Under the pieces are notes generated by a model. It had not been told where the DNA came from. It worked only from the letters and a program-made list of their open reading frames with translations, and made no database searches. Made by a program: the position numbers and the translations under genes. Below are positions 51,117-58,965 of a DNA stretch of 64,000 nt, one piece after another. This DNA is from Tsukamurella pseudospumae (GTDB lineage Bacteria; Actinomycetota; Actinomycetes; Mycobacteriales; Mycobacteriaceae): assembly GCF_001575205.1 (NCBI RefSeq), contig NZ_LSRE01000044.1:186001-250000 (forward strand). The letters run 5' to 3'. Positions within the stretch are counted from its first letter, which is position 1. Every line of letters starts with the position of its first letter.

Positions 51117-51928
51117 GCGCGCCGGAGCGGTCCGACGGTGACGATCGTCGGCCTGCCGACGGTGCATTCTGGGACGTCCTGCGCGCCACCACGCAGTCGC
51201 GGATCGGATTGGGCCGCACCGGCGATGCGCTGCCGACGCGCCGCGTCCTCGAGTTCTCCGCCGCGCACGCCGCGGCCCGCGACGCCGTCCACCAGCCACT
51301 CGACGTCGACGATGTCGCTGCCCGCGTCCGCGAGCTCGGGATCGGCGACCCGATCGCCGTGACCAGCCGCGCTGCCGACCGCGGCGAGTACCTGCGCCGA
51401 CCGGACCTCGGCCGGGTGCCCGCCGACCTGTCCGCCGTCCCGACGGTGCCCGACGCGGACGTCGCGATCGTCCTCGCCGACGGGCTCTCGCCCAAGGCGC
51501 TCACCGATCACGGTGCGGCGCTGGCCCGTGCGATCCTCGATGCCCTGCCGCCCGACGTGACCCTCGCGCCGCCCGTCATCGCGACGCAGGCCCGAGTCGC
51601 CCTGGGCGACCACGTCGCGCGAGCCCTGGGCGTGCGCACCCTGCTCGTGCTGATCGGCGAGCGACCGGGCCTGTCGGTGGCCGACAGCCTGGGGATCTAC
51701 TTGACTCACCGGGCCGATCCCGAGGACTTCGCGGTGGGCGTCACCGATGCGCACCGCAACTGCATCTCCAACATCCACCCGCCCGAGGGGCTCGGCTACG
51801 CCGATGCGGCGCGGATCGCCGCCGGCCTGGTCGTCGGGGCCCGCCGCCTGGGGCGTTCCGGCGTGGACCTCAAGGACACCTCCCGCGCCGAGCTGGGTGG
51901 CGACGCGGAGCGGCCGGGCCTGGGCTGA
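51113..51928 (+). CDS. eutC: Ethanolamine ammonia-lyase small subunit
   Basis: A 271-residue subunit that completes the cobalamin-binding site of EutBC. Family stretches: TTQSRIGLGRTGDALPTRRVLEFSAAHAAARDAVH (key RIGLGRTGDALPT), IVLADGLSPKAL, LLVLIGERPGLSVADSLG and DAHRNCISNIHPPEGL. GTG start at 51113 overlaps the eutB stop, so the two subunits are made in coupled fashion. Confidence 0.95.
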   Translation: MSAPERSDGDDRRPADGAFWDVLRATTQSRIGLGRTGDALPTRRVLEFSAAHAAARDAVHQPLDVDDVAARVRELGIGDPIAVTSRAADRGEYLRRPDLGRVPADLSAVPTVPDADVAIVLADGLSPKALTDHGAALARAILDALPPDVTLAPPVIATQARVALGDHVARALGVRTLLVLIGERPGLSVADSLGIYLTHRADPEDFAVGVTDAHRNCISNIHPPEGLGYADAARIAAGLVVGARRLGRSGVDLKDTSRAELGGDAERPGLG

Positions 51929-51990
51929 GGCGCGGCTGTCGTCCGTTCGGAGTATTGCGGCGGCGTGTGTTGCGGGGTGAGAATGCGCTG

Positions 51991-52749
51991 GTGCAGCCGC
52001 CCCAGCAGCCCCCGTTCCCCGGTCAGCCGCAGCAGCCCGGTCAGCCGCAGCAACCCGGATGGCCGAACCAGCCGCAGCCGGGGTGGCAGTCGCCCCAGTA
52101 CGGCGGGCCCCAGTACGGCGGCCCTCAGTACGGCGGCCCCCAGTACGGGGGACCGCAGCAGCCGCCGAAGCGCAACAGGCAGGCGCTGTACTGGTCGCTC
52201 GGCGCCGTTGCCGCGGTGCTCGTCGTCGCGGTGATCATCGTGCTGGCGGTGCAGCCGTGGAAGAAGTCGAGTGGCGGCGTGCAGACCTTCGAGCTCGACC
52301 GGGCGATCACCGTCGAGATCCGGGTGCCGAGCGGATGGGTCGCACGCGAGGTGCTCGAGGAAGGGGAGACCGGCGTGCTGATCGCCCCGGCGGGCGACAA
52401 CCGTTCGTTCGCGGGCATCAACGACGACTGGAAGAAACTGAGGAGGGGCGAGTCCGGGACGGCGATCCATGTGATCGTCGTCAACGCCTCGTCCTGTGCC
52501 CGGAACTCCCCGCGCTCCTGGCAGGTCGGCGCCGTCGACGAGGACGAGGAGGGGCGGGCCAGATCCCTGCAACGCCGCGCCCTGTGGCTCGTCGACGGCA
52601 AGGACTGCGCGCGCATGATCAGCACCGACATGGATCGCAGCAGCCCGTCGTCGACCGCGAGCGACCTCCTCGCCTCGCTCGCCGGGTCCGACGCCGTCGT
52701 GCCGCGTCACGACGGCACACGGCCGTCGATCCGTCCGTCGGGTTCCTAG
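51991..52749 (+). CDS. Pro/Gln-rich single-pass membrane protein
   Basis: A 252-residue protein: Pro/Gln/Gly-rich cytoplasmic N-terminus with tandem PQYGG repeats (about residues 34-54; DNA repeat unit of 15 bp at about 52093-52155), one membrane helix (71-92), and an extracytoplasmic domain with two cysteines (SSCARN, KDCARM). Such layouts are frequent in mycolic actinomycetes and lack known function. GTG at 51991 is preferred because GGGGTGAG lies about 9 nt upstream; an in-frame GTG at 51955 is an alternative. Confidence 0.7.
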   Translation: MQPPQQPPFPGQPQQPGQPQQPGWPNQPQPGWQSPQYGGPQYGGPQYGGPQYGGPQQPPKRNRQALYWSLGAVAAVLVVAVIIVLAVQPWKKSSGGVQTFELDRAITVEIRVPSGWVAREVLEEGETGVLIAPAGDNRSFAGINDDWKKLRRGESGTAIHVIVVNASSCARNSPRSWQVGAVDEDEEGRARSLQRRALWLVDGKDCARMISTDMDRSSPSSTASDLLASLAGSDAVVPRHDGTRPSIRPSGS

Positions 52750-52810
52750 ATCGCCCGCCGCTCGGCGCGCGGCTGGCTACGCTGACGGCACCGAAGCCCG
52801 AGGAGGAACC

Positions 52811-53077
52811 ATGGTCGCGAAGCGGATCCAGGACAACATCGACGCCGCGGCGAAGATCGCCACGAACTCCGTGCACAAGGCGGGCGACATCGTCGAGGGC
52901 GCGGCGCAGGTGCTCAAGGGCGACGTGCGGGCCGGCGCGGGGAAGATCGCCGCGAGCGCGGCGAACATCGCGACGACGGCTGCGTCGGAGGGCGTGAAGA
53001 TCGCGAGCCAGAACCTCGACGGCGTCCGTGAGGCGGCCGACTCCGTCGCCGACGAGGTCAACAAGCCCCGCGACTAG
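52811..53077 (+). CDS. Small amphipathic helical protein
   Basis: An 88-residue protein, almost wholly alpha-helical with alternating Ala/Lys/Asp pattern (DNIDAAAKIATNSVHKAGDI, AGKIAASAANIATTAASEG), similar to LEA-like or membrane-surface stress proteins. No transmembrane segment. RBS GAGGAGGAA directly precedes the ATG at 52811. Its stop codon shares CTAG (53074-53077) with the convergent AraC gene. Function unknown. Confidence 0.65.
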   Translation: MVAKRIQDNIDAAAKIATNSVHKAGDIVEGAAQVLKGDVRAGAGKIAASAANIATTAASEGVKIASQNLDGVREAADSVADEVNKPRD

Positions 53078-53838
53078 ACCTCGCCCCGGCGGTACCCGCC
53101 GGGCGTGAAGCCGAGCACCTTCCGGAAGTCCCGGACCAGGTGCGGCTGGTCGGCGTAGCCGAGGTCGGCGGCGATCCGCGAGACCGAGGTTTCCGGCTCG
53201 GTGCTCAGCAACTGGGCGGCGTGCTGGAGCCGTCGGCGATGGACCAGCGCCAGGGGAGTCAGGCCCACGAACCGCCGGGTGAGCCGCTGCGCCGTCCGCA
53301 CCGAGACGCCGACCGCCGCGGCCGCGTCCTCCACCGTGAGGATCGCCTCGTCGTCCTCGATCCGGGCGACCAGGCGGTTGGCCAGATCGGCCTCGTCGGT
53401 CACCGTCGGAACCCGTGCGGCGAGCCAGGATTCGACGGCGAGGCAGGCTCCTGCCACGTCGTCGCGACCCATGGCTTCGGCGACGGGAGCATGCAGGTCC
53501 GGCGCGTCCAGCGCCGGGTACGCGTCCAGCACCGCTCGCGCGTCGTCGGTCACCGCCGGGGTCGCCGCGGGGCGCAGCAGTGCCCCCACCGCCCATCCGG
53601 TGCCGACGAGGTCGCGATGGCTGCGCACCGTCGTCGCGCCGGCGAGCCCGACGAGGTCGGTCTCGACCACGAGATTCAGCGCGGGGAAGGCGAGTACGTC
53701 CTGCCGCGACGTGCGGCCGGGAGCGACGGTCCATCGCGAGATCCAGAACCACCGCACCAGCGGATCCGCGGCGGGGGAGGGCACACGTCGTTCGAAGGTC
53801 GGCAGCTGCGCAGGGTAGAGGATGCCGCGGGGGTTCAC
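53074..53838 (-). CDS. AraC-family transcriptional regulator
   Basis: A 254-residue regulator with a DUF6597-like N-terminal sensor domain (LYPAQLPTFERRVPSPAADPLVRWFWISRW, key RWFWISRW) and a C-terminal AraC double HTH (VEDAAAAVGVSVRTAQRLTRRFVGLTPLALVHRRRLQHAAQLL; DLGYADQPHLVRDFRKVLGFTPGGYR, key GYADQPHLVRDF). GTG at 53838 gives the family N-terminus VNPRGILYP. It is divergent from the VOC protein gene (78 bp between starts) and may control it. Confidence 0.87.
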   Translation of the reverse strand: MNPRGILYPAQLPTFERRVPSPAADPLVRWFWISRWTVAPGRTSRQDVLAFPALNLVVETDLVGLAGATTVRSHRDLVGTGWAVGALLRPAATPAVTDDARAVLDAYPALDAPDLHAPVAEAMGRDDVAGACLAVESWLAARVPTVTDEADLANRLVARIEDDEAILTVEDAAAAVGVSVRTAQRLTRRFVGLTPLALVHRRRLQHAAQLLSTEPETSVSRIAADLGYADQPHLVRDFRKVLGFTPGGYRRGEV

Positions 53839-53915
53839 GGATCGATCGTAGGCGCCGCGGGATCTGTCGCGAATCTTCAATTCCCCGCCGGGCCGCGACT
53901 CGTAGCGTTATCGGC

Positions 53916-54413
53916 ATGACAGAGAACACCACCGCCGCGAACGGCGCACACACCACGAACGGCGTCCCGCACTCATTCTCCTCGCTGACGCCCTTCCTCT
54001 CGATCCCGAATGCGAAGGGAGCCATCGATTTCTACATCTCCGTGTTCGGTGCGCGCTCCCTCGGCGTCACCGAGATGGGCGGAGTGGTCGCCCACGCCGA
54101 GCTCGACTTCGGGAACGGCTGGCTCCAGTTGGGCGAGCCCAATCCGCAGTTCGGCCTCATCCCCATGCCCGAAGGGGAGGCCGACTGCTACTCGCTGGGC
54201 CTGTACTGCGCCGACGTCGACGACGTGGTCGCGAAGGCGGAGGCCGCGGGCGCGACGGTGCGCGAACCGGCCGTGAACTTCGTCTCCGGCGACCGGTTCG
54301 CGAGCATCCGCGATCCGTTCGGCGTGCGCTGGTCGATCATGACGCGCGTCGAGGACCTCAGCGACGAAGAGAGCGCGGCCCGCGTCGAGGAGTGGGCGGC
54401 CGCGCAGGGCTGA
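53916..54413 (+). CDS. VOC-family (glyoxalase/PhnB-like) protein
   Basis: A 165-residue protein with paired beta-alpha-beta-beta-beta modules: TPFLSIPNAKGAIDFYISVFGA, AHAELDFGNGWLQLGEP, VDDVVAKAEAAGATVREP and GDRFASIRDPFGVRWSIMTRV. It belongs to PhnB-type VOC proteins; the metal ligands and reaction cannot be fixed from sequence alone. Divergent from the AraC regulator, which may be its controller. Confidence 0.82.
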   Translation: MTENTTAANGAHTTNGVPHSFSSLTPFLSIPNAKGAIDFYISVFGARSLGVTEMGGVVAHAELDFGNGWLQLGEPNPQFGLIPMPEGEADCYSLGLYCADVDDVVAKAEAAGATVREPAVNFVSGDRFASIRDPFGVRWSIMTRVEDLSDEESAARVEEWAAAQG

Positions 54414-54455
54414 TCCGCCGATTCGATCAGGGCATCCCGGACATCGGCTAAGCTA

Positions 54456-54589
54456 CGGCCGCCGGTACGGCGACCAGCCTGGACGTCGTTACTGAGGGAA
54501 CCCGGTGCGATTCCGGGACTGTCCCGCAACGGTGAGTGGAGCCCGCGCTCCACGAGTCCGATACCTCCCGGCGTTCGTCACACCGGCCG
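54456..54589 (+). ncRNA. Cobalamin riboswitch
   Basis: The leader shows the B12-box architecture: GGGAACCCGGTGCGATTCCG (54496-54515), GGACTGTCCCGCAACGGTGA (about 54515-54534), then GAGTCCGATACCT, and a closing stem CGGCC (54456)/GGCCG (54585). It lies just upstream of the binding-protein gene, whose GAGGAG RBS follows the closing stem, so adenosylcobalamin should reduce expression of the importer. Confidence 0.93.
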
Positions 54590-54604
54590 AGGAGCCCGAA
54601 ACAC

Positions 54605-55717
54605 GTGAATACCGAAACGAACCCGGCGAGTAGAGCCCGGCGTCCGCTCGTCGCACTTCTCACGCTCGTCGCCGTCATCGCGGCGTCGGCGTGCTCCGCC
54701 CCCTCCCGCGACGCGGCGGCACCGTCGTCGTCCGACACCCCCGTCACCGTCGTCGACGATGCCGGGCGCACCGTCGAACTCGCGCACCCGCTCCGCTCGG
54801 CGGTGGTCGCCAACCGCTACAACGTCGAGCTCATCCGCGCGATGGGCTCGATCGGCGCGGTGAAGTCGGTCGATCTCAACACGGCGCAGGACCGCGCCTA
54901 CTGGCCGCAGTTCGATCCGGCGAATGTGATCGGCAAGAGCCAGAGCGAGATCAACCTGGAGAAGGTCATCGAGCTCAAGCCGGAAGCCCTGATCATCCCG
55001 AAGAACTCGCCGGTCGACGAGTACGCGCGCAAGCTCCACGGTGCCGGGATCAAGACGATCGTCGTCACCGGCTGGGACAACGCGTCGCTGCCCAAGCAGA
55101 TGACGGTGCTCGGGAAGGCCTTCGGCCGTCCCGAAGGGGCGCAGAAGGTCACCGACCTGTTCACCGGCACGATCAAGAAGGTGTCCGACCGCGTCTCGTC
55201 GCAGAGTCCGAAGAAGACCGTGTACTGGGAGTACGGCGACCCGAACACCACGGCGATCCCCGGGACCTCGAACGACGGTTGGCACAACATGATCGTGTCC
55301 GCGGGCGGCGTCAACATCTTCGGAGATCCGAACATCAAGGGCGACACCATCGACCCCGAGGCTGTTCTGCGCGCCAACCCGGATCTCATCGTCAAGACGA
55401 CCTCCGGCGGCGCGCTCAAGAACACCGGCCGGTACACCCCGCCGGTGGACGGTGAGTTCGCTCGCATCGGTGCGGAGATGATCGCACGGCCCGGCTGGGC
55501 TCAGTTGAACGCCGTGCGTGCCGGGAACGTTCACCTCATGACCGGCTTCCTCGGTGGTGGCCTCGGGAAGGCCGTCGGGACTGTCTACGTCGCGAAGTGG
55601 CTCTACCCGGAGCAGATGAAGGACGTCGACCCGAACGCCGTCTTCGACCAGTGGCTCGACCTGCAGGGTGTGAAGCCGGTGGCGGGCCACACGTACGACG
55701 TGCCCGCTGTGCGGTGA
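54605..55717 (+). CDS. Corrinoid (B12-type) ABC transporter substrate-binding lipoprotein
   Basis: A 370-residue class-III binding protein (BtuF/FepB fold): lipobox SACS (Cys30), VTVVDDAGRTVELAHPLRSAVV, the long central helix region and LKPEALIIPKNSPVDEYARKL. Similar proteins bind siderophores or cobalamin; the B12 riboswitch immediately upstream decides for corrinoids. GTG at 54605 has GAGGAG 9 nt upstream. Overlaps the permease gene by GTGA. Confidence 0.85.
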   Translation: MNTETNPASRARRPLVALLTLVAVIAASACSAPSRDAAAPSSSDTPVTVVDDAGRTVELAHPLRSAVVANRYNVELIRAMGSIGAVKSVDLNTAQDRAYWPQFDPANVIGKSQSEINLEKVIELKPEALIIPKNSPVDEYARKLHGAGIKTIVVTGWDNASLPKQMTVLGKAFGRPEGAQKVTDLFTGTIKKVSDRVSSQSPKKTVYWEYGDPNTTAIPGTSNDGWHNMIVSAGGVNIFGDPNIKGDTIDPEAVLRANPDLIVKTTSGGALKNTGRYTPPVDGEFARIGAEMIARPGWAQLNAVRAGNVHLMTGFLGGGLGKAVGTVYVAKWLYPEQMKDVDPNAVFDQWLDLQGVKPVAGHTYDVPAVR

Positions 55718-56781
55718 CGTCCGCGGTCGCCGTTGATCTGGCAGCGCTTCGGCGGGTACGCCATCGGCGGATCTGGATCGTCGTCGCGGCGGTCGCGACG
55801 ACGATCGTGCTGGGCTGGGTCGGAGTCGTGCACGGGGTCACCGACATCAGCTCGGCACGGCTGCTCGCGACCCTGTTGCCCTGGGGTGACCGGATCGCGC
55901 AGCCCTTCGACTGGATGGAATGGACCGCGCTCATCGACCTCCGACTGCCGCGTATCGCGGTGGCGGTGGTCGCCGGCGCGGGGCTCGCGTGGTGCGGCTG
56001 CGCGATGCAGATCATCACCGGCAACCCGATGGCGAGTCCGTTCACCACCGGGATCTCCCACGCCGCGGCCTTCGGGGCGGCACTGTCCATGCTCGGGTCC
56101 GTCGCGATCGCCGGCTCGGCGACCGCCGGCACGATCGTCTGCGCCTTCGTCATGGCATGCCTGTGCTCAGTGCTCGTCGTCGCGATCGCCGGCGTGTCCC
56201 GGGTGGGGCCGACCGCTCTGGTCCTCACCGGCGTAGCCATCAGCTACCTGTTCGCCGCGCTCGCGGCGGGGCTGCAGTACGCCGCCGACGAGCAGCAGTT
56301 GTCCGCGATCGTGCGGTGGACCTTCGGCGACCTCGGCCGCGCCACCTGGCCACAGATCGCGGTCATCGCGGTCGTCGTCGCAGGCGCCGGCGTGTACGTC
56401 ACAGGGAACGCCGGGCGCTACCAGCGGCTTGCGGCGGGCGACGATGTGGCGCGGTCGCTCGGCGTCGCCGTGGGACGGCTCAGACTCGAGACCGGACTGA
56501 TGATCACACTCGTGTCGGCGACGATCGTCAGTGTCACGGGGGTCATCGGGTTCGTCGGACTGGTGGCACCTCACATCGCATCGATGCTGGTCGGTGCTGA
56601 CGAGCGGTTCCGCATCCCGGTAGCCGGGATCATCGGCGCTGCGGTGGTCCTCGCGGCCGATCTCGTGGGCAGGCTCGTCTTCAGTCCGGTGATCGTCCCG
56701 GTGGGTATCGTCGTGTCGCTCGTCGGCGTGCCCATGTTCCTGTGGCTGATCATCCGCGAGGGAAAGAGGTCGCGGACGTGA
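55714..56781 (+). CDS. FecCD-family ABC permease
   Basis: A 355-residue permease with about ten helices: LRLPRIAVAVVAGAGLAWCGCAMQIITGNPMASPFTTGIS (key PRIAVAVVAGAGLA and NPMASP), ALVLTGVAISYLFAAL, RSLGVAVGRLR and VGLVAPHIASMLVG, signature of BtuC/FecCD proteins. GTG start overlaps the binding-protein stop. It forms the membrane channel of the B12-regulated importer. Confidence 0.92.
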   Translation: MTSAVAVDLAALRRVRHRRIWIVVAAVATTIVLGWVGVVHGVTDISSARLLATLLPWGDRIAQPFDWMEWTALIDLRLPRIAVAVVAGAGLAWCGCAMQIITGNPMASPFTTGISHAAAFGAALSMLGSVAIAGSATAGTIVCAFVMACLCSVLVVAIAGVSRVGPTALVLTGVAISYLFAALAAGLQYAADEQQLSAIVRWTFGDLGRATWPQIAVIAVVVAGAGVYVTGNAGRYQRLAAGDDVARSLGVAVGRLRLETGLMITLVSATIVSVTGVIGFVGLVAPHIASMLVGADERFRIPVAGIIGAAVVLAADLVGRLVFSPVIVPVGIVVSLVGVPMFLWLIIREGKRSRT

Positions 56782-57560
56782 CCGGGGCCATCGACGTCGA
56801 GGACGTGGACGTCGCCTATCGGCGTCGCGGTGCGGCCGCGGTCAGTGGCGCGAGTCTGACAGTGCGACGCGGCGAACTCGTCGGCGTGATCGGACCGAAC
56901 GGGAGTGGGAAGTCGACGCTGCTGAAGGCACTCGTCGGGATCGCGAGCCTCCGCTCCGGGAGGATCGTCGTCGACGGTGTCGATGCTGCGACGATGCGCG
57001 GCGTGCAGCGGGCGGCGCTGCTCGGCTACGTTCCGCAGCAGGACCTGGTGCACGGGCCCGCGCTCACCGTCGTCGAGTCGATCGCGCTCGGCGTCCCCGC
57101 GGGCGTCGGACGCGCGGACGGCCAGGAGCGTGCGGTCGGCGTCGCGCACCGGTTGGGGCTCGGGGGACGAGTGCTGCGGCGGACGGACGAATTGAGCGGT
57201 GGTCAGCGGCAGCGGGTGACGATCGGTCGCGCCCTCGTGCGGTCCGCGCCCTACTTGCTGCTCGACGAACCGGTCAGCAGTCTCGATCTGCGTTATCAGG
57301 GCGAGATCATGGGCCTGCTCCGCGAACTGGCCGACGACGGCACCGGCGTGCTGGTGGTACTGCACGATCTCAATCTGGCGGCGGCGTACTGCGATCGGTT
57401 GGTGGTCGTATCGGACGGACGGATCGGTCCCTCGGGACCGGCCCGCGACGTGGTGACCGAGGAGCTGGTGTCGGGCCTCTACGGCGACGCGTCCGTCGTA
57501 CGTGAGGTCGACGGTGTCCGGTACGTGCTGCCGAGCGCCCGCAGAGGAGTCCGGACATGA
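56778..57560 (+). CDS. ABC transporter ATPase of the B12-regulated importer
   Basis: A 260-residue ATPase with Walker A GPNGSGKST (about 39-47), Q-loop YVPQQD, signature LSGGQRQRV, Walker B YLLLDEP and H-loop VLHDLNLAAAYCD, as in BtuD/FepC. GTG start at 56778 overlaps the permease stop and its own stop overlaps the next ATG, so the four genes are tightly coupled. Confidence 0.93.
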   Translation: MTGAIDVEDVDVAYRRRGAAAVSGASLTVRRGELVGVIGPNGSGKSTLLKALVGIASLRSGRIVVDGVDAATMRGVQRAALLGYVPQQDLVHGPALTVVESIALGVPAGVGRADGQERAVGVAHRLGLGGRVLRRTDELSGGQRQRVTIGRALVRSAPYLLLDEPVSSLDLRYQGEIMGLLRELADDGTGVLVVLHDLNLAAAYCDRLVVVSDGRIGPSGPARDVVTEELVSGLYGDASVVREVDGVRYVLPSARRGVRT

Positions 57561-58333
57561 AGGACCTCGCGGAGGTGCTCGCCGACGTGGACTCGTTGGG
57601 CCAGCCGTTCCGGGTCACCGTGCGCGGTATCGAGGGGCCACCGGTGACGGGTTCGGTGGACGGGTTCGCCTCCGCGTCGCTCGCCGTCCCCGGCACGGGC
57701 GAGGCGCAGCGGATGGTCGATCTGCACGCCCGGTTCCGTGGGATGCCCCGGGCACGCCACGCCGGATCCCTGGTGTTCCAGCGGTACAGCCATCGCGTCT
57801 GCGGGGTCGGGGTCGCCGCGTGGTTGCGCCACGGCGCGGTCCTGGATCTGAGCGCGACGAACGTGCACGTGCGGTTCGTCGACGGCAGCCCGGACCTCGT
57901 CGAACTCGCTCGCCCGGCGGCGCAGTTCCCGGGCAGCGCGAACGACCTCGTGCGGATCGTGCTCGACGAGCACCTGGTCCCGGTGGCGCAGGCCCTGGCC
58001 GCTGCGTACGGTCCGCGGATGCCGAATCTGCTGGGGAACATCGCAGCCGGTTTCGCCGGTGCCTTTCGGCACCTCGGGCGGTCGCATCCCGCGGCCGAGG
58101 TCGCCGCGGCGGCGGAACAGGTGGCTGCGGCTGACCCCCGGCTCCGACGGGGCGGGACCTACCGGACCCTTTCCGGTCCCGCGGGCGACCGCCTGCAGTA
58201 CGACCGCGTCAGCTGTTGCCACTGGTACGCGGCGCCCGACGGGAAGTTCTGCTCGTGGTGCTCGCGGCTCTCGTTCGACGAGCGCACCGCAAGGTTCCGC
58301 GCCGCGATGGACGAGGAATCCCGCGGACAGTAG
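57557..58333 (+). CDS. FhuF-like [2Fe-2S] protein, candidate corrinoid reductase
   Basis: A 258-residue protein with the C-terminal cluster motif CCHWYAAPDGKFCSWC (Cys-Cys-x10-Cys-x2-Cys; about residues 218-234) that defines the FhuF ferric-siderophore reductase family. LVFQRYSHRVCGVGVAAWL is also family-like. Here it is the last gene of a B12-riboswitch operon (ATGA overlap with the ATPase), so it may reduce imported cob(III)alamin instead of ferric siderophores. That substrate is inference. Confidence 0.82.
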   Translation: MKDLAEVLADVDSLGQPFRVTVRGIEGPPVTGSVDGFASASLAVPGTGEAQRMVDLHARFRGMPRARHAGSLVFQRYSHRVCGVGVAAWLRHGAVLDLSATNVHVRFVDGSPDLVELARPAAQFPGSANDLVRIVLDEHLVPVAQALAAAYGPRMPNLLGNIAAGFAGAFRHLGRSHPAAEVAAAAEQVAAADPRLRRGGTYRTLSGPAGDRLQYDRVSCCHWYAAPDGKFCSWCSRLSFDERTARFRAAMDEESRGQ

Positions 58334-58336
58334 TCG

Positions 58337-58837
58337 TCAGCGGGCGACCTGCGGAGGGATCGGGTCCAAGGGCTGCGGAGTGTCCTGCGGCAGCACCTGG
58401 TACCGGACGTCGGCGTGCCCCGTCGGGTCGGCGTTCGCGTCACCCGAGTTCAACCACCTGAACCGGACGGTGATCTGGCCGGGCGCGGAGCTGCCGACCA
58501 CCGACGTGAAGGCATTCGGCTTCTCGGTGGCCGTGCCGGCGAACTTCTGGTGGTCGAACAGCAGGATCTGGACGGGGGAGCTGCCGGTCCCGCGGTCGGT
58601 GTCGAGGCGCACCCAGTTGAGGGTGCAGTCGACGGAGCCGCCCATCGCGGTGACGCGCCACGGGACTCCGGGCATCGGCGGCGCGATCGTGCGGATCGCG
58701 CTGTCGATGCGGTCCTGGGGGAGCTCGGGACAGGAGACGGGGGCGGCCCCGGCCGCTCCGGTCCCGACAGCTGCGGACCCGATGCCGGCGGTGACGGCCG
58801 CGGCGGAGAGGGCGAGTGCGATCGCGGGCTTGCGCAT
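58337..58837 (-). CDS. Secreted LppP/LprE-like protein
   Basis: A 166-residue protein with a Sec signal peptide (cleavage near GAAGAAP, residue 33) and a mature domain CPELPQDRIDSAIRTI, WRVTAMGGSVDCTLNWVRLDT and ILLFDHQKFAGTATEKP, resembling mycobacterial LppP/LprE lipoproteins. The first mature cysteine is three residues after the cleavage-like site without a clear lipobox, so it may be secreted free. Two cysteines could form a disulfide. Function unknown. ATG at 58837. Confidence 0.7.
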   Translation of the reverse strand: MRKPAIALALSAAAVTAGIGSAAVGTGAAGAAPVSCPELPQDRIDSAIRTIAPPMPGVPWRVTAMGGSVDCTLNWVRLDTDRGTGSSPVQILLFDHQKFAGTATEKPNAFTSVVGSSAPGQITVRFRWLNSGDANADPTGHADVRYQVLPQDTPQPLDPIPPQVAR

Positions 58838-58965
58838 GGATGCGTTCCTTCCTTCACGGGAGGTCGACTCTGGCTCCATCGACTCGGTAATCGTTGTATC
58901 GAGTAATAACCTCGGCACGTTACGACCTCCGGCGCTGACGGGGCGTCGCGCATAGGCTGGTCGGC

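Noticed and set aside
54605-57560. Siderophore rather than corrinoid importer
   Set aside because: The protein families allow both, and the FhuF-like gene argues for iron, but the complete cobalamin riboswitch directly upstream favours corrinoids.
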